The position numbers and the translations under genes are program-made. Below, piece after piece: positions 1-7,928 of a stretch of 64,000 nt of DNA. Within the stretch, counting starts at the first letter, position 1. Every line of letters starts with the position of its first letter. The stretch is taken from NCBI RefSeq assembly GCF_019711195.1, contig NZ_CP081299.1, positions 4,870,501 to 4,934,500 of the forward strand. Direction: 5' to 3'. The stretch comes from Dyadobacter sp. NIV53. Its GTDB lineage: Bacteria > Bacteroidota > Bacteroidia > Cytophagales > Spirosomataceae. The notes under the pieces are model-generated. The model was given only the letters and a program-made list of their open reading frames with translations, was not told the DNA's origin and did not search any database.

Positions 1-201
1 AGTTATAAAACCGGAAATCAAAGCAAAACGATTGCCGCCGGCGCTCAGACAAGTATTGTTTTGAACTTGTCAAAAACATACAACTGGTATGACTTCAGTG
101 TAAAGTTAAAGGGGAATGAAACTTTTGAAGAACGCTTCGCCGGACGTGTGGAAACGGGAATGGTAACAAAGACTGACCCGTTGATGGGTGGAGTGGTTTG
201 A
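1..201 (+). CDS. Phosphocholine-type phospholipase C, C-terminal end (partial)
   Basis: The open frame enters from the left edge and gives 66 residues before TGA at 199-201. The tail contains WYDFSVKLKGNETFEERFAG followed by RVETG and a TDPLMGG segment. This matches the C-terminal DUF756 repeat of secreted phosphocholine-preferring phospholipases C, whose last lines typically read like WYDL..V....F.RRFAGHVETG..S.SDPAMG. Such enzymes cleave phosphatidylcholine or sphingomyelin outside the cytoplasm. The catalytic domain lies outside the window, so substrate and completeness cannot be judged. The gene is followed at once by a strong hairpin, so it is the last gene of its transcript. Confidence 0.75.
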   Translation, partial: SYKTGNQSKTIAAGAQTSIVLNLSKTYNWYDFSVKLKGNETFEERFAGRVETGMVTKTDPLMGGVV

Positions 202-220
202 TGTTTTAAAAAATCAACTT

Positions 221-255
221 TACAGAAGTCAACTTTTTAAAAGTTGACTTCTGTA
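221..255 (+). terminator. Strong hairpin terminator after phospholipase C gene
   Basis: Perfect 17-bp inverted repeat (221-237 against 239-255) whose arms read TACAGAAGTCAACTTTT and its complement. The centre is AT-rich and a short T run follows at 257-260. It sits 20 bp after the phospholipase stop and before two genes coming from the other side, so it could end transcription in both directions. Confidence 0.75.
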
Positions 256-295
256 GCTTTTAGAAAGTTGTCAAATCTACCTTATCGAATCTAAT

Positions 296-679
296 TTATG
301 CTATTTCCAAAGGTCGTTCACCAATAAATTTTTTATATAATATATTAAATGAATCATCGTCAATTGGCAAACCGACAGGTTTAGGAGCACCAAATTGCAG
401 AACACCTTGACTATAGCGGTTTAAATATGTAATATAATCAGCTGAAAACAGGGCAACGGATTCTTTTGAAGGGTTATGAATCCGATTTTCTATCAGGTGA
501 ATGATCTGTTTAAGCATAGTTTCATAGTCTTTACCACAAAGTTGTTTAGCAATGTCTAATTTGAAGTCTGATGCTTTAAACCAAATTCTTTCATCAGATA
601 CAGCCAATAAGCCACCCGCCAGGTTTTCCCCTGAACATGAACTGGTCTGAAAACTTAAAATTGAAATAAATGATTTCAT
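296..679 (-). CDS. DUF3037-like small protein, partner of a HipA-like gene
   Basis: The predicted product has 127 residues. The N-terminal pattern (ISILSFQTS, then GENLAGGLLAVSDERIWFKA) resembles DUF3037 proteins, which open with a strand such as YSIVRYVPD followed by E.vNVGvll. DUF3037 genes are commonly found directly downstream of HipA-like kinase genes (HipA_2 type). The same order is seen here: the reading frame overlaps the fragment at 676-879 by 4 bp. Its function is unknown; a role in a toxin-antitoxin-like or kinase module is inferred only from the neighbour. Because the neighbour is broken, this gene may be an orphan remnant. Confidence 0.5.
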   Translation of the reverse strand: MKSFISILSFQTSSCSGENLAGGLLAVSDERIWFKASDFKLDIAKQLCGKDYETMLKQIIHLIENRIHNPSKESVALFSADYITYLNRYSQGVLQFGAPKPVGLPIDDDSFNILYKKFIGERPLEIA

Positions 680-879
680 AAATTTTGAAGTTGATATAGT
701 GCTAATTGGCGAACTAATTCAATCCTTTTTGAATCTAACAAAAAAGATTCTATTTTAGGTTGCAACCGTGAGAAAACTTTCCAATCTGATGGGACTTGTT
801 CAAAAGCCGATAAAATATCTTGTTCTAATTGATGAAAATTATTTACCAAAGCTTCAATTAATTCCAGACATATTACCAA
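676..879 (-). pseudogene. HipA-like kinase remnant, C-terminal fragment
   Basis: A 67-codon reading frame opening on TTG, with no start of its own that looks convincing. Its end (ILSAFEQVPSDW ... IESFLLDSKRIELV) resembles the closing helices of HipA_2-type kinase-like proteins, which often carry an IP.eW segment followed by a helix with LL..R. It overlaps the N-terminal fragment at 854-879 in another frame. The whole catalytic centre (roughly 150-200 residues in intact relatives) is absent, so this looks like an internal deletion that also changed frame. The assignment rests on short motifs and the DUF3037 neighbour. Confidence 0.4.
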
Positions 880-1057
880 GAGATTTTAATAGATTATTAC
901 ATACCACTTCATAAATTAAACAGTCTAGCTCTTCTAACTTATAATTTACTCGGTATTTGCAGTAGTAAATATTATTATCGCTGCAAACAAATTTCATAGG
1001 ACTATGACCATCCGTTGGAATTTCTCCTAAAAAGATATTTTCTTTAACTTGGTTCAT
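854..1057 (-). pseudogene. HipA-like kinase remnant, N-terminal fragment
   Basis: From the ATG at 1057 the frame gives 67 residues. The stretch GEIPTDGHSPMKFVCSDNN, then YYCKY and a conserved helix LIYEVVCNNLLKSLG, matches the opening of HipA_2-type proteins, where the pattern is EipTeGh.Plk..c.dgn.Yv.K followed by an L..E...n.lak helix. The frame then stops within six codons, at the point where the C-terminal fragment begins. I read the pair as one gene that lost its middle part. The Lys in the YYCKY segment sits where the ATP-contacting lysine would be, but no catalytic Asp follows. Confidence 0.5.
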
Positions 1058-1140
1058 ATATTTATTTTTTATGAAATGCCTCGTTTGCAACGTTATGATA
1101 AAATACAACAGCACTTTATTCAAAGCTAAGTAAATGCTTT

Positions 1141-1956
1141 TTGACCTCACTTTTTCCCATTTCTAACTACTTTTGCACAAGGTTTAATTTGAACCGGATA
1201 GATTTAGAGACATTGGCCTGGTACCATACTTATTTTAACGGACTTCCTCAGCGTGCCTGGAAACTGCACCAGGATGAAGAATATACGGAATATGAAGTTG
1301 ATTTTCTTCGTGATGTTCTTGAAATTCAGGAAGATAATAAAGTGCTTGATCTACTTTCAGGATACGGCCGCCATGCAATTCCATTAGCTAATGAAGGGGT
1401 TGATATGACATGTATTGATATTTCAGAAGAATACTGTGATGAACTTCAATCCATTGTCAATAAGGAAAAATTGCCGATCGAAGTAATTTGTGATGATGTG
1501 CTGTATTATGATTTTGGCAGTCAGCAATTCAATGCGGCGTATTGTTTAGGAAATAGTTTCAGCTTTTTTCCACGTACCGATTTGCAAAGGCTAATCCAGA
1601 ATGTGGCTGATGTGCTTATTCCGGGCGGGCACTTTGTAATCCATACCGAAAATCTGGCTGAAAGTATTTTCCCGAATTTTCAGACCAGAAACTGGATGCC
1701 GGTTCGGGAGGACATCATTTACCTGACCGAAAATGTATACAATGCCGAAGGCGGGTATATAGAAGCAGAGCAAACCTTCATTTCCGGTTCGGAAAAAGTA
1801 ACGTATTCGGTGCGACAGCACATTTACACGCTTTCCGAATTGTGTACTATGTTTGTACGTGCAGGTTTTGAAGTTACAGCTACTTTTGCGAATCTGGAAG
1901 CTGAGCCCTTTGTGCTGGGCGATGATAATGTATATTTACTGGCAAGAAAAATCTGA
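1141..1956 (+). CDS. Class I SAM-dependent methyltransferase
   Basis: The product has up to 271 residues. The SAM-binding motif I is clear at about residues 68-78 (VLDLLSGYGRH), followed by an acidic strand end (MTCIDIS, about 89-95), a motif like ICDDV and a post-II strand AAYCLGNSFSFF. This is the Methyltransf_25/11 Rossmann fold; the substrate cannot be told. There is no ATG near the 5' end. The frame opens on TTG at 1141, and a second TTG near 1189 has an AAGG a few bases upstream and may be the real start. It stands alone between a decayed kinase locus and a convergent sulfur operon whose last gene ends one base after it. Confidence 0.85.
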   Translation: MTSLFPISNYFCTRFNLNRIDLETLAWYHTYFNGLPQRAWKLHQDEEYTEYEVDFLRDVLEIQEDNKVLDLLSGYGRHAIPLANEGVDMTCIDISEEYCDELQSIVNKEKLPIEVICDDVLYYDFGSQQFNAAYCLGNSFSFFPRTDLQRLIQNVADVLIPGGHFVIHTENLAESIFPNFQTRNWMPVREDIIYLTENVYNAEGGYIEAEQTFISGSEKVTYSVRQHIYTLSELCTMFVRAGFEVTATFANLEAEPFVLGDDNVYLLARKI

Positions 1957-2475
1957 TCAGTGAGGGAGCTTTGGGCGTAATAACCCGTACGTCCAGGTTC
2001 CTGCAATGGCGCTTAGCAGGGTAACAATAATCGCCAGAAATCCACTGCCAATCTGTGCAAACAGCGGCCCCGGGCATGCACCCGTAATTGCCCATCCGAT
2101 TCCAAACAGGATTCCACCGTAAATTTGTCCTTTATCAAAAGTTTTATCCGGAACAGAAATGTGTTCGCCTTGCAAAGTATCGATTTTGAAGCGTTTGATA
2201 ATCTGAACGGAAATTAATCCTACTACCACTGCTGAACCGATTACTCCATACATGTGGAAGGAATCGAGCCGGAACATTTCCTGAATGCGGAACCAGGAAA
2301 CAATTTCTGCTTTCACAAACACGATCCCGAAAAGTATACCTACAATCAGGTATTTAATGTTTGAAGCAAAACTTTCAGGGCGTTCCTGTTGGTTTGTGCC
2401 GTCAAAGCCATCGTCTTTAATAGCGAAATTATCTTTTGGTAATAAATCGGTATTTGAATCACTCATGTTATTCAC
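1957..2475 (-). CDS. YeeE/YedE-type sulfur transporter subunit (second half)
   Basis: A 172-residue membrane protein with about four hydrophobic segments after a polar N-terminus of roughly 35 residues. The motif GACPGPLFAQIG is the conserved cysteine loop of YeeE/YedE family proteins, which bring thiosulfate or sulfane sulfur across the inner membrane through cysteine relay sites. In this family many bacteria have two half-size proteins in place of the fused transporter. The other half ends 14 bp upstream at 2490, so the two are surely cotranscribed and probably form one transporter. The operon begins with the metallo-beta-lactamase/rhodanese gene at 4581. Confidence 0.85.
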   Translation of the reverse strand: MNNMSDSNTDLLPKDNFAIKDDGFDGTNQQERPESFASNIKYLIVGILFGIVFVKAEIVSWFRIQEMFRLDSFHMYGVIGSAVVVGLISVQIIKRFKIDTLQGEHISVPDKTFDKGQIYGGILFGIGWAITGACPGPLFAQIGSGFLAIIVTLLSAIAGTWTYGLLRPKLPH

Positions 2476-2489
2476 TTAATTTTTGAATT

Positions 2490-3065
2490 TCATTTTACCA
2501 ATTGAAGTAAAAACGGAAGCAGTAGATGCGTACATGCAAAACCGCCGGCCATAAAACTGATTGTGGCTACGAGAGATGGCCATTGTAAATTAGACAACCC
2601 CATAATCGCGTGACCGGAAGTGCAGCCACCGGCATAACGTGTTCCAAATCCTACCAGAAAACCTCCCAAAACGAAGAATATCAGCCCTTTTAAAGTAAAG
2701 ATATTAGCTACTGAAAATATATCCGAAGGCATTAACCCGGCAAAATCTGTAATACCTAATGTAACAAGAGAGGTTTGCGTAGCTTTTGAAATGACGATCG
2801 TATCCGGATTAGCAAGCCAGAAAGTAGCAACGAAACCACCAAGCGTAATACCGGCAACAAAGAATAAATTCCATGCTTCTTTCCGCCAGTCGTATTTAAA
2901 AAATGAAATATTGGCAGGAATAACCGCCGCACAGATATGGCGCAGAGAAGAAGATATGGCAAAGGATTTATTACCCAAAAGCAAGAGTATCGGAACAGTA
3001 AGCCCGATCAACGGCCCTGCAACATACCACGGCCATGGTTTTCGGATAAATTCAAGAATTTCCAT
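2490..3065 (-). CDS. YeeE/YedE-type sulfur transporter subunit (first half)
   Basis: A 191-residue protein with four to five membrane segments and the motif YAGGCTSGHAIMG near residue 145, which holds the conserved Cys of YeeE/YedE proteins. The start chosen is the ATG at 3065 (MEILEFIRKPWPWY). The frame stays open upstream, but the extra residues are encoded by a palindromic interspersed repeat and are unlikely to be translated. It pairs with the downstream CPGP-containing half. Together they fit sulfane-sulfur or thiosulfate uptake or release working with the persulfide enzyme encoded just upstream. Confidence 0.85.
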   Translation of the reverse strand: MEILEFIRKPWPWYVAGPLIGLTVPILLLLGNKSFAISSSLRHICAAVIPANISFFKYDWRKEAWNLFFVAGITLGGFVATFWLANPDTIVISKATQTSLVTLGITDFAGLMPSDIFSVANIFTLKGLIFFVLGGFLVGFGTRYAGGCTSGHAIMGLSNLQWPSLVATISFMAGGFACTHLLLPFLLQLVK

Positions 3066-3094
3066 TATAACAACGTTTTCTATTATACCCAACC

Positions 3095-3138
3095 GCCCTG
3101 AAAGGGCCTCATATCTCAGCCAGGGGCATCGCCCTTGG
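3095..3138. repeat. Interspersed palindromic (REP-like) repeat
   Basis: Two adjacent small palindromes: GCCCT-GAA-AGGGC (3095-3107) and CCAGGGGC-ATC-GCCCTTGG (3120-3138), in the 133-bp gap between two genes of the sulfur operon. Similar double hairpins appear again near 4641 and 27805. This layout is typical of REP-like elements in Cytophagales genomes and may act as an mRNA processing or stabilising element. Confidence 0.5.
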
Positions 3139-3198
3139 AATCCATCCAACGGAAACGGAATCCTATTAAAACGGAATCCAAAGCATACGTATTATTAT

Positions 3199-4581
3199 CT
3201 ATTCAACCGCCACATCCGTTTTCGAAACAGCACCAAATCCGCCTTCAATATTGACTACATCATCAAATCCTCTGGATTTTAATATAGAAGCGGCGATCAT
3301 AGAACGGTAGCCGCCGGCACAATGAACATAAAGTGTTTCATTTTTCGAAAATTCATCCATCAGCTCATTGATATTGTCCAGAGGTAAATTCGAAGCCCCT
3401 TTAATATGTCCCTCTTCAAATTCATCAGGTTTTCTTACGTCAACGATTTTTAGCGTTCCGGTTTTATATTTTTCCGCAAATTCAGCAGCATTGATTGACT
3501 GGATTGTGTCCGTTTCTTTTTCTGATTTTTTCCAGACATCAAATCCACCGTTCAGGTAGCCGATCGTATAATCATATCCAACCCTTGCCAGTCGGGTTAC
3601 TACTTCTTCTTCCTGGTCAGGCTGGGCCACAATCAACAGATTCTGTTTTAAATCAGGAATTAACGCACCAACCCACGGAGCAAAACCGCCGTCAATGCCA
3701 ATGTTTATTGAATTTGGAATGAAACCTTTTGCAAAATCAGCTGCATTTCTGGTGTCCAGTATCAATGCCCCTGTGTTATTTGCTTTTGCTTCAAATGCTT
3801 CGGCGGATAAAGCCTGATCTCCACGTTCCAGAACCTGGTCGATACTTTCCACGCCGTCACGGTTCATTTTTACATTTTCCGGAAAATATTGCGGCGGTTC
3901 AGCTAATCCGTCAGTAACTTCCTGGATAAACTCTTCTTTCGTCATATCTGCCCGCAGCGCATAATTGAACTTCTTCTGATTGCCAAGCGTATCCGAAGTT
4001 TCCTTGCTCATATTCTTTCCACATGCAGAACCAGCGCCATGTGCCGGATATACGATCACATCATCGGGCAAAGTCATAATTTTAGAACGCAGGCTATCAT
4101 ACAAAATTCCTGCAAGGTCTTCCATAGTCAGGTCACCTTTTTGGGCTAGATCCGGGCGGCCGACATCACCAATAAAAAGCGTGTCGCCACTGAATAATGC
4201 AGTGGGTTTTCTATTTTTATCAAGTAATAAATAACTGGTCGATTCTAAAGTGTGCCCCGGCGTATGCAGCGCTTTAATGATTATTTCACCAACTTGAAAT
4301 TCTTCATGATCTCTGGCAACATGTGCTTTAAAACCTGTTTTGGCACCCGGGCCATACACAATAACTGAATCTGTTTTTTCAGAAAGGTCCAGATGCCCGG
4401 ATACAAAATCGGCGTGAAAATGGGTTTCAAAAACGTATTTGATTTTAGCACCAACTTTTTCAGCCTTTCTGATATAGGTCTGTACTTCCCGCAACGGATC
4501 AATAACGGCTGCTTCACCGTTCGAGAAAATAAAATAAGCTCCCTGAGCCAGACAGCCCGTATATATTTGTTCAATTTTCAT
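3199..4581 (-). CDS. MBL-fold persulfide dioxygenase-like protein with two rhodanese domains
   Basis: The product has 460 residues. The N-terminal metallo-beta-lactamase domain carries THFHADF plus a following His (H54, H56, D58, H63), HTPGHT (H110) and SGDTLF (D133), the iron site of ETHE1-type persulfide dioxygenases. Two rhodanese domains follow. The first (about 260-350) lacks the catalytic Cys. The second has HCAGGYRS with Cys at about 421. The domain order is that of CstB-like sulfur detoxification enzymes, which oxidise persulfides to sulfite and can make thiosulfate. It heads an operon with two YeeE/YedE halves, so the unit probably handles excess sulfide, persulfide or thiosulfate. 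No dedicated regulator is visible beside it. Confidence 0.9.
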   Translation of the reverse strand: MKIEQIYTGCLAQGAYFIFSNGEAAVIDPLREVQTYIRKAEKVGAKIKYVFETHFHADFVSGHLDLSEKTDSVIVYGPGAKTGFKAHVARDHEEFQVGEIIIKALHTPGHTLESTSYLLLDKNRKPTALFSGDTLFIGDVGRPDLAQKGDLTMEDLAGILYDSLRSKIMTLPDDVIVYPAHGAGSACGKNMSKETSDTLGNQKKFNYALRADMTKEEFIQEVTDGLAEPPQYFPENVKMNRDGVESIDQVLERGDQALSAEAFEAKANNTGALILDTRNAADFAKGFIPNSINIGIDGGFAPWVGALIPDLKQNLLIVAQPDQEEEVVTRLARVGYDYTIGYLNGGFDVWKKSEKETDTIQSINAAEFAEKYKTGTLKIVDVRKPDEFEEGHIKGASNLPLDNINELMDEFSKNETLYVHCAGGYRSMIAASILKSRGFDDVVNIEGGFGAVSKTDVAVE

Positions 4582-4640
4582 TCAGAAATTCTTAGATGTT
4601 TGATTGTCATATAGGTGATTAGTATATAATGACCGTTTAT

Positions 4641-4705
4641 TGTTGCATCCCTAACAGGATTTTGGTAAAAAGAATATTTTCAATCCCGTCAGGGATATAA
4701 CAACA
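4641..4705. repeat. REP-like inverted repeat
   Basis: TCCCTAACAGGATT (about 4648-4661) and AATCCCGTCAGGGA (4682-4695) form a 12-of-14 inverted repeat, extended by TGTTG and CAACA at the outer ends. The loop is about 20 nt. It lies in the 207-bp gap downstream of the MATE gene and upstream of the sulfur operon; both run leftward, so it may also serve as the MATE terminator. The GTCAGGGATATAAC half resembles GTCAGGCATGTAAC at 27841. Confidence 0.55.
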
Positions 4706-4788
4706 TTACATTCACTACAAACCAACAAAAAACGTCTTTTAGTTTCTGCTGGTTCTCTTATCTCATTCTTTAATACAAAATGGAGATT

Positions 4789-6174
4789 CTAAACCTGGAT
4801 CAATTTCCATCCGCCAATCCTGAACCGCCAGATTCCCAGTAATGCAAGAATCGATTCAGCAATAGGAACCGCTGCAAATACGCCAACCGGGCCAAAGTTC
4901 AGTACCATTGCCAACACATAAGCGACCGGAATCTGGATCATCCAGAAACATATCAGGTTCAGGACTGTCGGCGTTTTGGTATCTCCTGCGCCATTCAGCG
5001 ACTGGATAACCACCATACTATATGCGTAAAAACCATAACCAAGACAAACCACTCTCAGTGCCAGCTTTCCGGTTGCTATCACATGAGCGTCAGTCGTAAA
5101 CCAGCCCACAATAGCTTCGGCCCAAATGAACATAAACAGCGAAATACCTACCAGAAAAATCAGATTGAACAAAGCACAACGCCACACCGATGCTTCTGCG
5201 CGTTCAGGTTGTTTGGCACCCAAATTCTGCCCGACCAATGTTGCTGCCGCATTCGCCAGTCCCCATGCTGGTAATAATGTAAACATAATGACGCGGATGG
5301 CAATGGTGTAACCCGCCACCACATCGCTTCCAAATTCTGCCAGAATACGTGTCAGGAAAATCCAGCTCGCAGATGAAACCAGAAATTGCCCTGTTCCACC
5401 TGCTGCCACTTTGATCATGGTTCTGATCGTTTCCCTGTGCGGACGAAGGTCTTCCCAAACCAGCGCCAGTGTTTTATTGACTTTCGCAAGTGAATAAAGC
5501 TGGTATGCAACACCGATTGAACGTCCCATGGCAGTTGCCAGAGCGGCTCCGGTTACACCCAGTTCAGGAAAAGGTCCGACGCCGAAAATCAGTAACGGGC
5601 CAAGGATCATATTAAAACAATTGGCAATAATTAATGAACGCATGGCGGTTGATGCCAAACCTGCGCCACGTAATGCACCGCTCAGTGAATACAGTAATAT
5701 CACCACCGGGCTGCTTAGAAACTGGATCCTTGCAAAGTTTGTCCCCGTTTTAATTACTCCGGAATCTGCTCCCATAATCCGCAGAATATCACCCGCGAAA
5801 GTGGTGCCGATTACCGCCACTACCGAAGATATGGCCAAAGAAATAAGAATAACCTGCCCGATCGCACGCCTTGCCTGTTTGGTATTGCCTTCCCCGACAC
5901 GCCTTGCAATGGTTGCGGTAGCAGCAGTGCTCAATCCGATGGCCACGGAATAAACCAGTGTGATAACCGATTCGGTAAGCCCGACAGTTGCAACAGCTTC
6001 TATACTGACTTTGGAAACAAAAAAGATATCGACAACGGCAAAAAGAGATTCCATGACCATTTCCAGGATCATGGGTACTGATAATAAAAATATAGCGCGA
6101 TTGATGCTCCCTTCCGTAAAACTTTCCTCGGAGCCACTAATAGCCTGTCTAAGCAGTTGAAACCACTTTTTCAT
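4789..6174 (-). CDS. MATE family multidrug/metabolite exporter
   Basis: The 461-residue product has about twelve membrane segments in two related halves, typical MATE length. Conserved stretches include the opening FLLSVPMILEMVMESLF with the DIFFVSK loop, GALRGAGLAST at the end of the first half and SLNGAGDTKTPT in the second half. These are hallmark MATE motifs. MATE proteins expel cationic drugs or metabolites using Na+ or H+ gradients in the inner membrane; the substrate here is unknown. It is a single-gene unit with a promoter about 145 bp upstream, leaving a long untranslated leader. Confidence 0.92.
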   Translation of the reverse strand: MKKWFQLLRQAISGSEESFTEGSINRAIFLLSVPMILEMVMESLFAVVDIFFVSKVSIEAVATVGLTESVITLVYSVAIGLSTAATATIARRVGEGNTKQARRAIGQVILISLAISSVVAVIGTTFAGDILRIMGADSGVIKTGTNFARIQFLSSPVVILLYSLSGALRGAGLASTAMRSLIIANCFNMILGPLLIFGVGPFPELGVTGAALATAMGRSIGVAYQLYSLAKVNKTLALVWEDLRPHRETIRTMIKVAAGGTGQFLVSSASWIFLTRILAEFGSDVVAGYTIAIRVIMFTLLPAWGLANAAATLVGQNLGAKQPERAEASVWRCALFNLIFLVGISLFMFIWAEAIVGWFTTDAHVIATGKLALRVVCLGYGFYAYSMVVIQSLNGAGDTKTPTVLNLICFWMIQIPVAYVLAMVLNFGPVGVFAAVPIAESILALLGIWRFRIGGWKLIQV

Positions 6175-6319
6175 GGGTGAAATAATCTGTTTGAAGTATA
6201 AAAAAGATAAAACTGCAAACGTAAGCAGTCTGCAGAAACTGAGTCCTGTAAAAGGACCGGAATGACGGATTGGCTATGATTAGCCGAGGATGACCACCAA
6301 CATAGGCTTAGAATTTTGG

Positions 6320-6352
6320 CAAAGATACAAAACTGTTTTTTTAATATTCAAA
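6320..6352 (-). promoter_or_regulatory. Bacteroidota-type promoter for the MATE gene, with a long leader
   Basis: Reading leftward: TTTG (complement of 6349-6352), 21 bases, then TATCTTTG (complement of 6320-6327). This fits the TTTG / TAnnTTTG consensus of the Bacteroidota housekeeping sigma factor. Transcription would start near 6313, leaving a leader of about 140 nt that includes a small hairpin (GTCC-TGTAAAA-GGAC, near 6242-6256). The rest of the 332-bp gap up to hflX shows no gene. Confidence 0.6.
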
Positions 6353-6506
6353 CAAAAAAATGGATTTATATAAATGGAAAATGTAATTTCACCACACAGG
6401 CGCATGAACTTTTGGGCGCATTAAACCGTTGCCAATCTACGCTTTGAGGTAAATACAGGCAGGAATTTGCCGCTTTGCCGTCATTTAAGAAAATAAAGAT
6501 TAGTGC

Positions 6507-7748
6507 ATGATAGAAAAGAAAAAGTCATATTCAACTGCCGTAGAGCAGGAAACAGCTATTCTGGTAGCTGTCAGTACACAGAAACAATCAGCCGAAAAAA
6601 CAAAGGAATACCTGGAAGAACTTGAATTCCTGGCCACTACACTGAATGTTAAAACAGTTAAAACCTTCACACAGAATCTTGAACGTCCTGATATAAAGAC
6701 TTATACTGGAAAAGGTAAACTGGAAGAAATTTCCATTTTCGTTACTGCAAATCCGGTGGACATGGTCATTTATGACGATGACCTGAGCCCGTCGCAGGTA
6801 CGTAACCTGGAACTTGTTTTTAAGGATATTAAAGTGATCGACAGAAGTTTGCTGATCCTGGATATCTTCGCTATGCGTGCCCATACTGCCCAATCCAAAT
6901 TGCAGGTTGAGCTGGCGCAATACCAGTATATGTACCCGCGTCTGACACGTTTATGGACTCACTTAAGCCGTCAGTCAGGGGTAGGAGTAGGGATGCGCGG
7001 TCCGGGTGAAACCGAGCTGGAAACGGATAGGCGTATTATCAAGGAAAGGATCGCATTCCTGAAAGAGAAACTTGAAAAAGTAGACCGCCAGAGTTCAACA
7101 CGTCGTAAAGAGCGTGACCGTCTGGTGCGGGTAGCCATTGTGGGATATACCAATGTTGGAAAATCCACACTGATGAACAGCCTGTCCAAAGCGGATGTAT
7201 TTGCAGAAAATAAACTGTTTGCTACCGTGGATTCGACTGTTCGTAAAGTGAATATGGAAAATATTCCTTTCCTGCTCACCGATACCGTTGGATTTATACG
7301 CAAACTGCCAACCATGCTGATCGAGTCGTTTAAATCGACATTGGACGAGGTACGTGAAGCGGATATTTTATTACACATTGTAGATATTTCCCATGTTTCT
7401 TTTGAAGAACATCTGGATGTTGTAAATAAAACGCTGGTTGAAATTGGCGCTGCCGATAAACCAACAATCCTGGTTTTCAACAAGATTGACCTTTACAAGC
7501 CAGCTCATCAGGATGAAGAACTGGAAGACGAAGATCAGCCCGTTGCGACTGCACAAAGCATTCTGGAACAGCTGAAAAAGAGTTATCTTGTTGACAAGGC
7601 AGAAAAAGTTGTATTTATTTCAGCCCAGAAAAAGGAGAATATTGATGAGTTACGCAGCGTAATTTTCAAGATGGTAAAGGAAAAACACTTTGCTATTTAT
7701 CCGAATTGGCTTGATCTGGGATATACTCCTGTAGAAACAGAAGATTAA
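6507..7748 (+). CDS. hflX: GTPase HflX
   Basis: The 413-residue product has the N-terminal HflX domain (YTGKGKLEE at about 66-74, DDLSPSQ.RN), the diagnostic loop GVGMRGPGETELETDRR at about 159-175 and then the G domain. The G domain has a P-loop GYTNVGKS at 213-220, DTVGFIRKLP (G3) and FNKIDLY (G4). HflX binds 50S ribosomal subunits and rescues stalled or hibernating ribosomes, often under heat or antibiotic stress. The start ATG is at 6507, with only an A-rich stretch in front, usual for this phylum. A tRNA-Arg gene follows about 100 bp downstream. Confidence 0.97.
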   Translation: MIEKKKSYSTAVEQETAILVAVSTQKQSAEKTKEYLEELEFLATTLNVKTVKTFTQNLERPDIKTYTGKGKLEEISIFVTANPVDMVIYDDDLSPSQVRNLELVFKDIKVIDRSLLILDIFAMRAHTAQSKLQVELAQYQYMYPRLTRLWTHLSRQSGVGVGMRGPGETELETDRRIIKERIAFLKEKLEKVDRQSSTRRKERDRLVRVAIVGYTNVGKSTLMNSLSKADVFAENKLFATVDSTVRKVNMENIPFLLTDTVGFIRKLPTMLIESFKSTLDEVREADILLHIVDISHVSFEEHLDVVNKTLVEIGAADKPTILVFNKIDLYKPAHQDEELEDEDQPVATAQSILEQLKKSYLVDKAEKVVFISAQKKENIDELRSVIFKMVKEKHFAIYPNWLDLGYTPVETED

Positions 7749-7852
7749 GTGTTTGTAATTCAAACGAATTTTCACGAGTTTTGCACCCCGATTGATGATT
7801 AAGCCACTTTAAGATAGCTATCGCAAATCGTGGATTAAACGTTGAAAATTAA

Positions 7853-7927
7853 GACTGCGTAGTTCAACGGATAGAATAGGAGTTTCCTAAACTCTAGATA
7901 TGGGTTCGATTCCCGTCGCGGTCACCA
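7853..7927 (+). tRNA. tRNA-Arg (anticodon CCT)
   Basis: This is a 75-nt cloverleaf with encoded CCA. The acceptor arm GACTGCG pairs with CGCGGTC (one G-U pair). The anticodon stem GGAGT/ACTCT encloses the loop TTCCTAA, giving anticodon CCT, and the T arm contains GGTTCGATTCC. It reads AGG codons. IS element A begins one base after the terminal CCA plus A (7929), so the normal downstream terminator has been pushed away. Confidence 0.95.
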
Positions 7928-7928
7928 A

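Noticed and set aside
2490..3149. Longer N-terminus of the YeeE-type protein
   Set aside because: The extra 28 residues are encoded by the palindromic repeat at 3095-3138; ATG 3065 begins a normal membrane-protein start.
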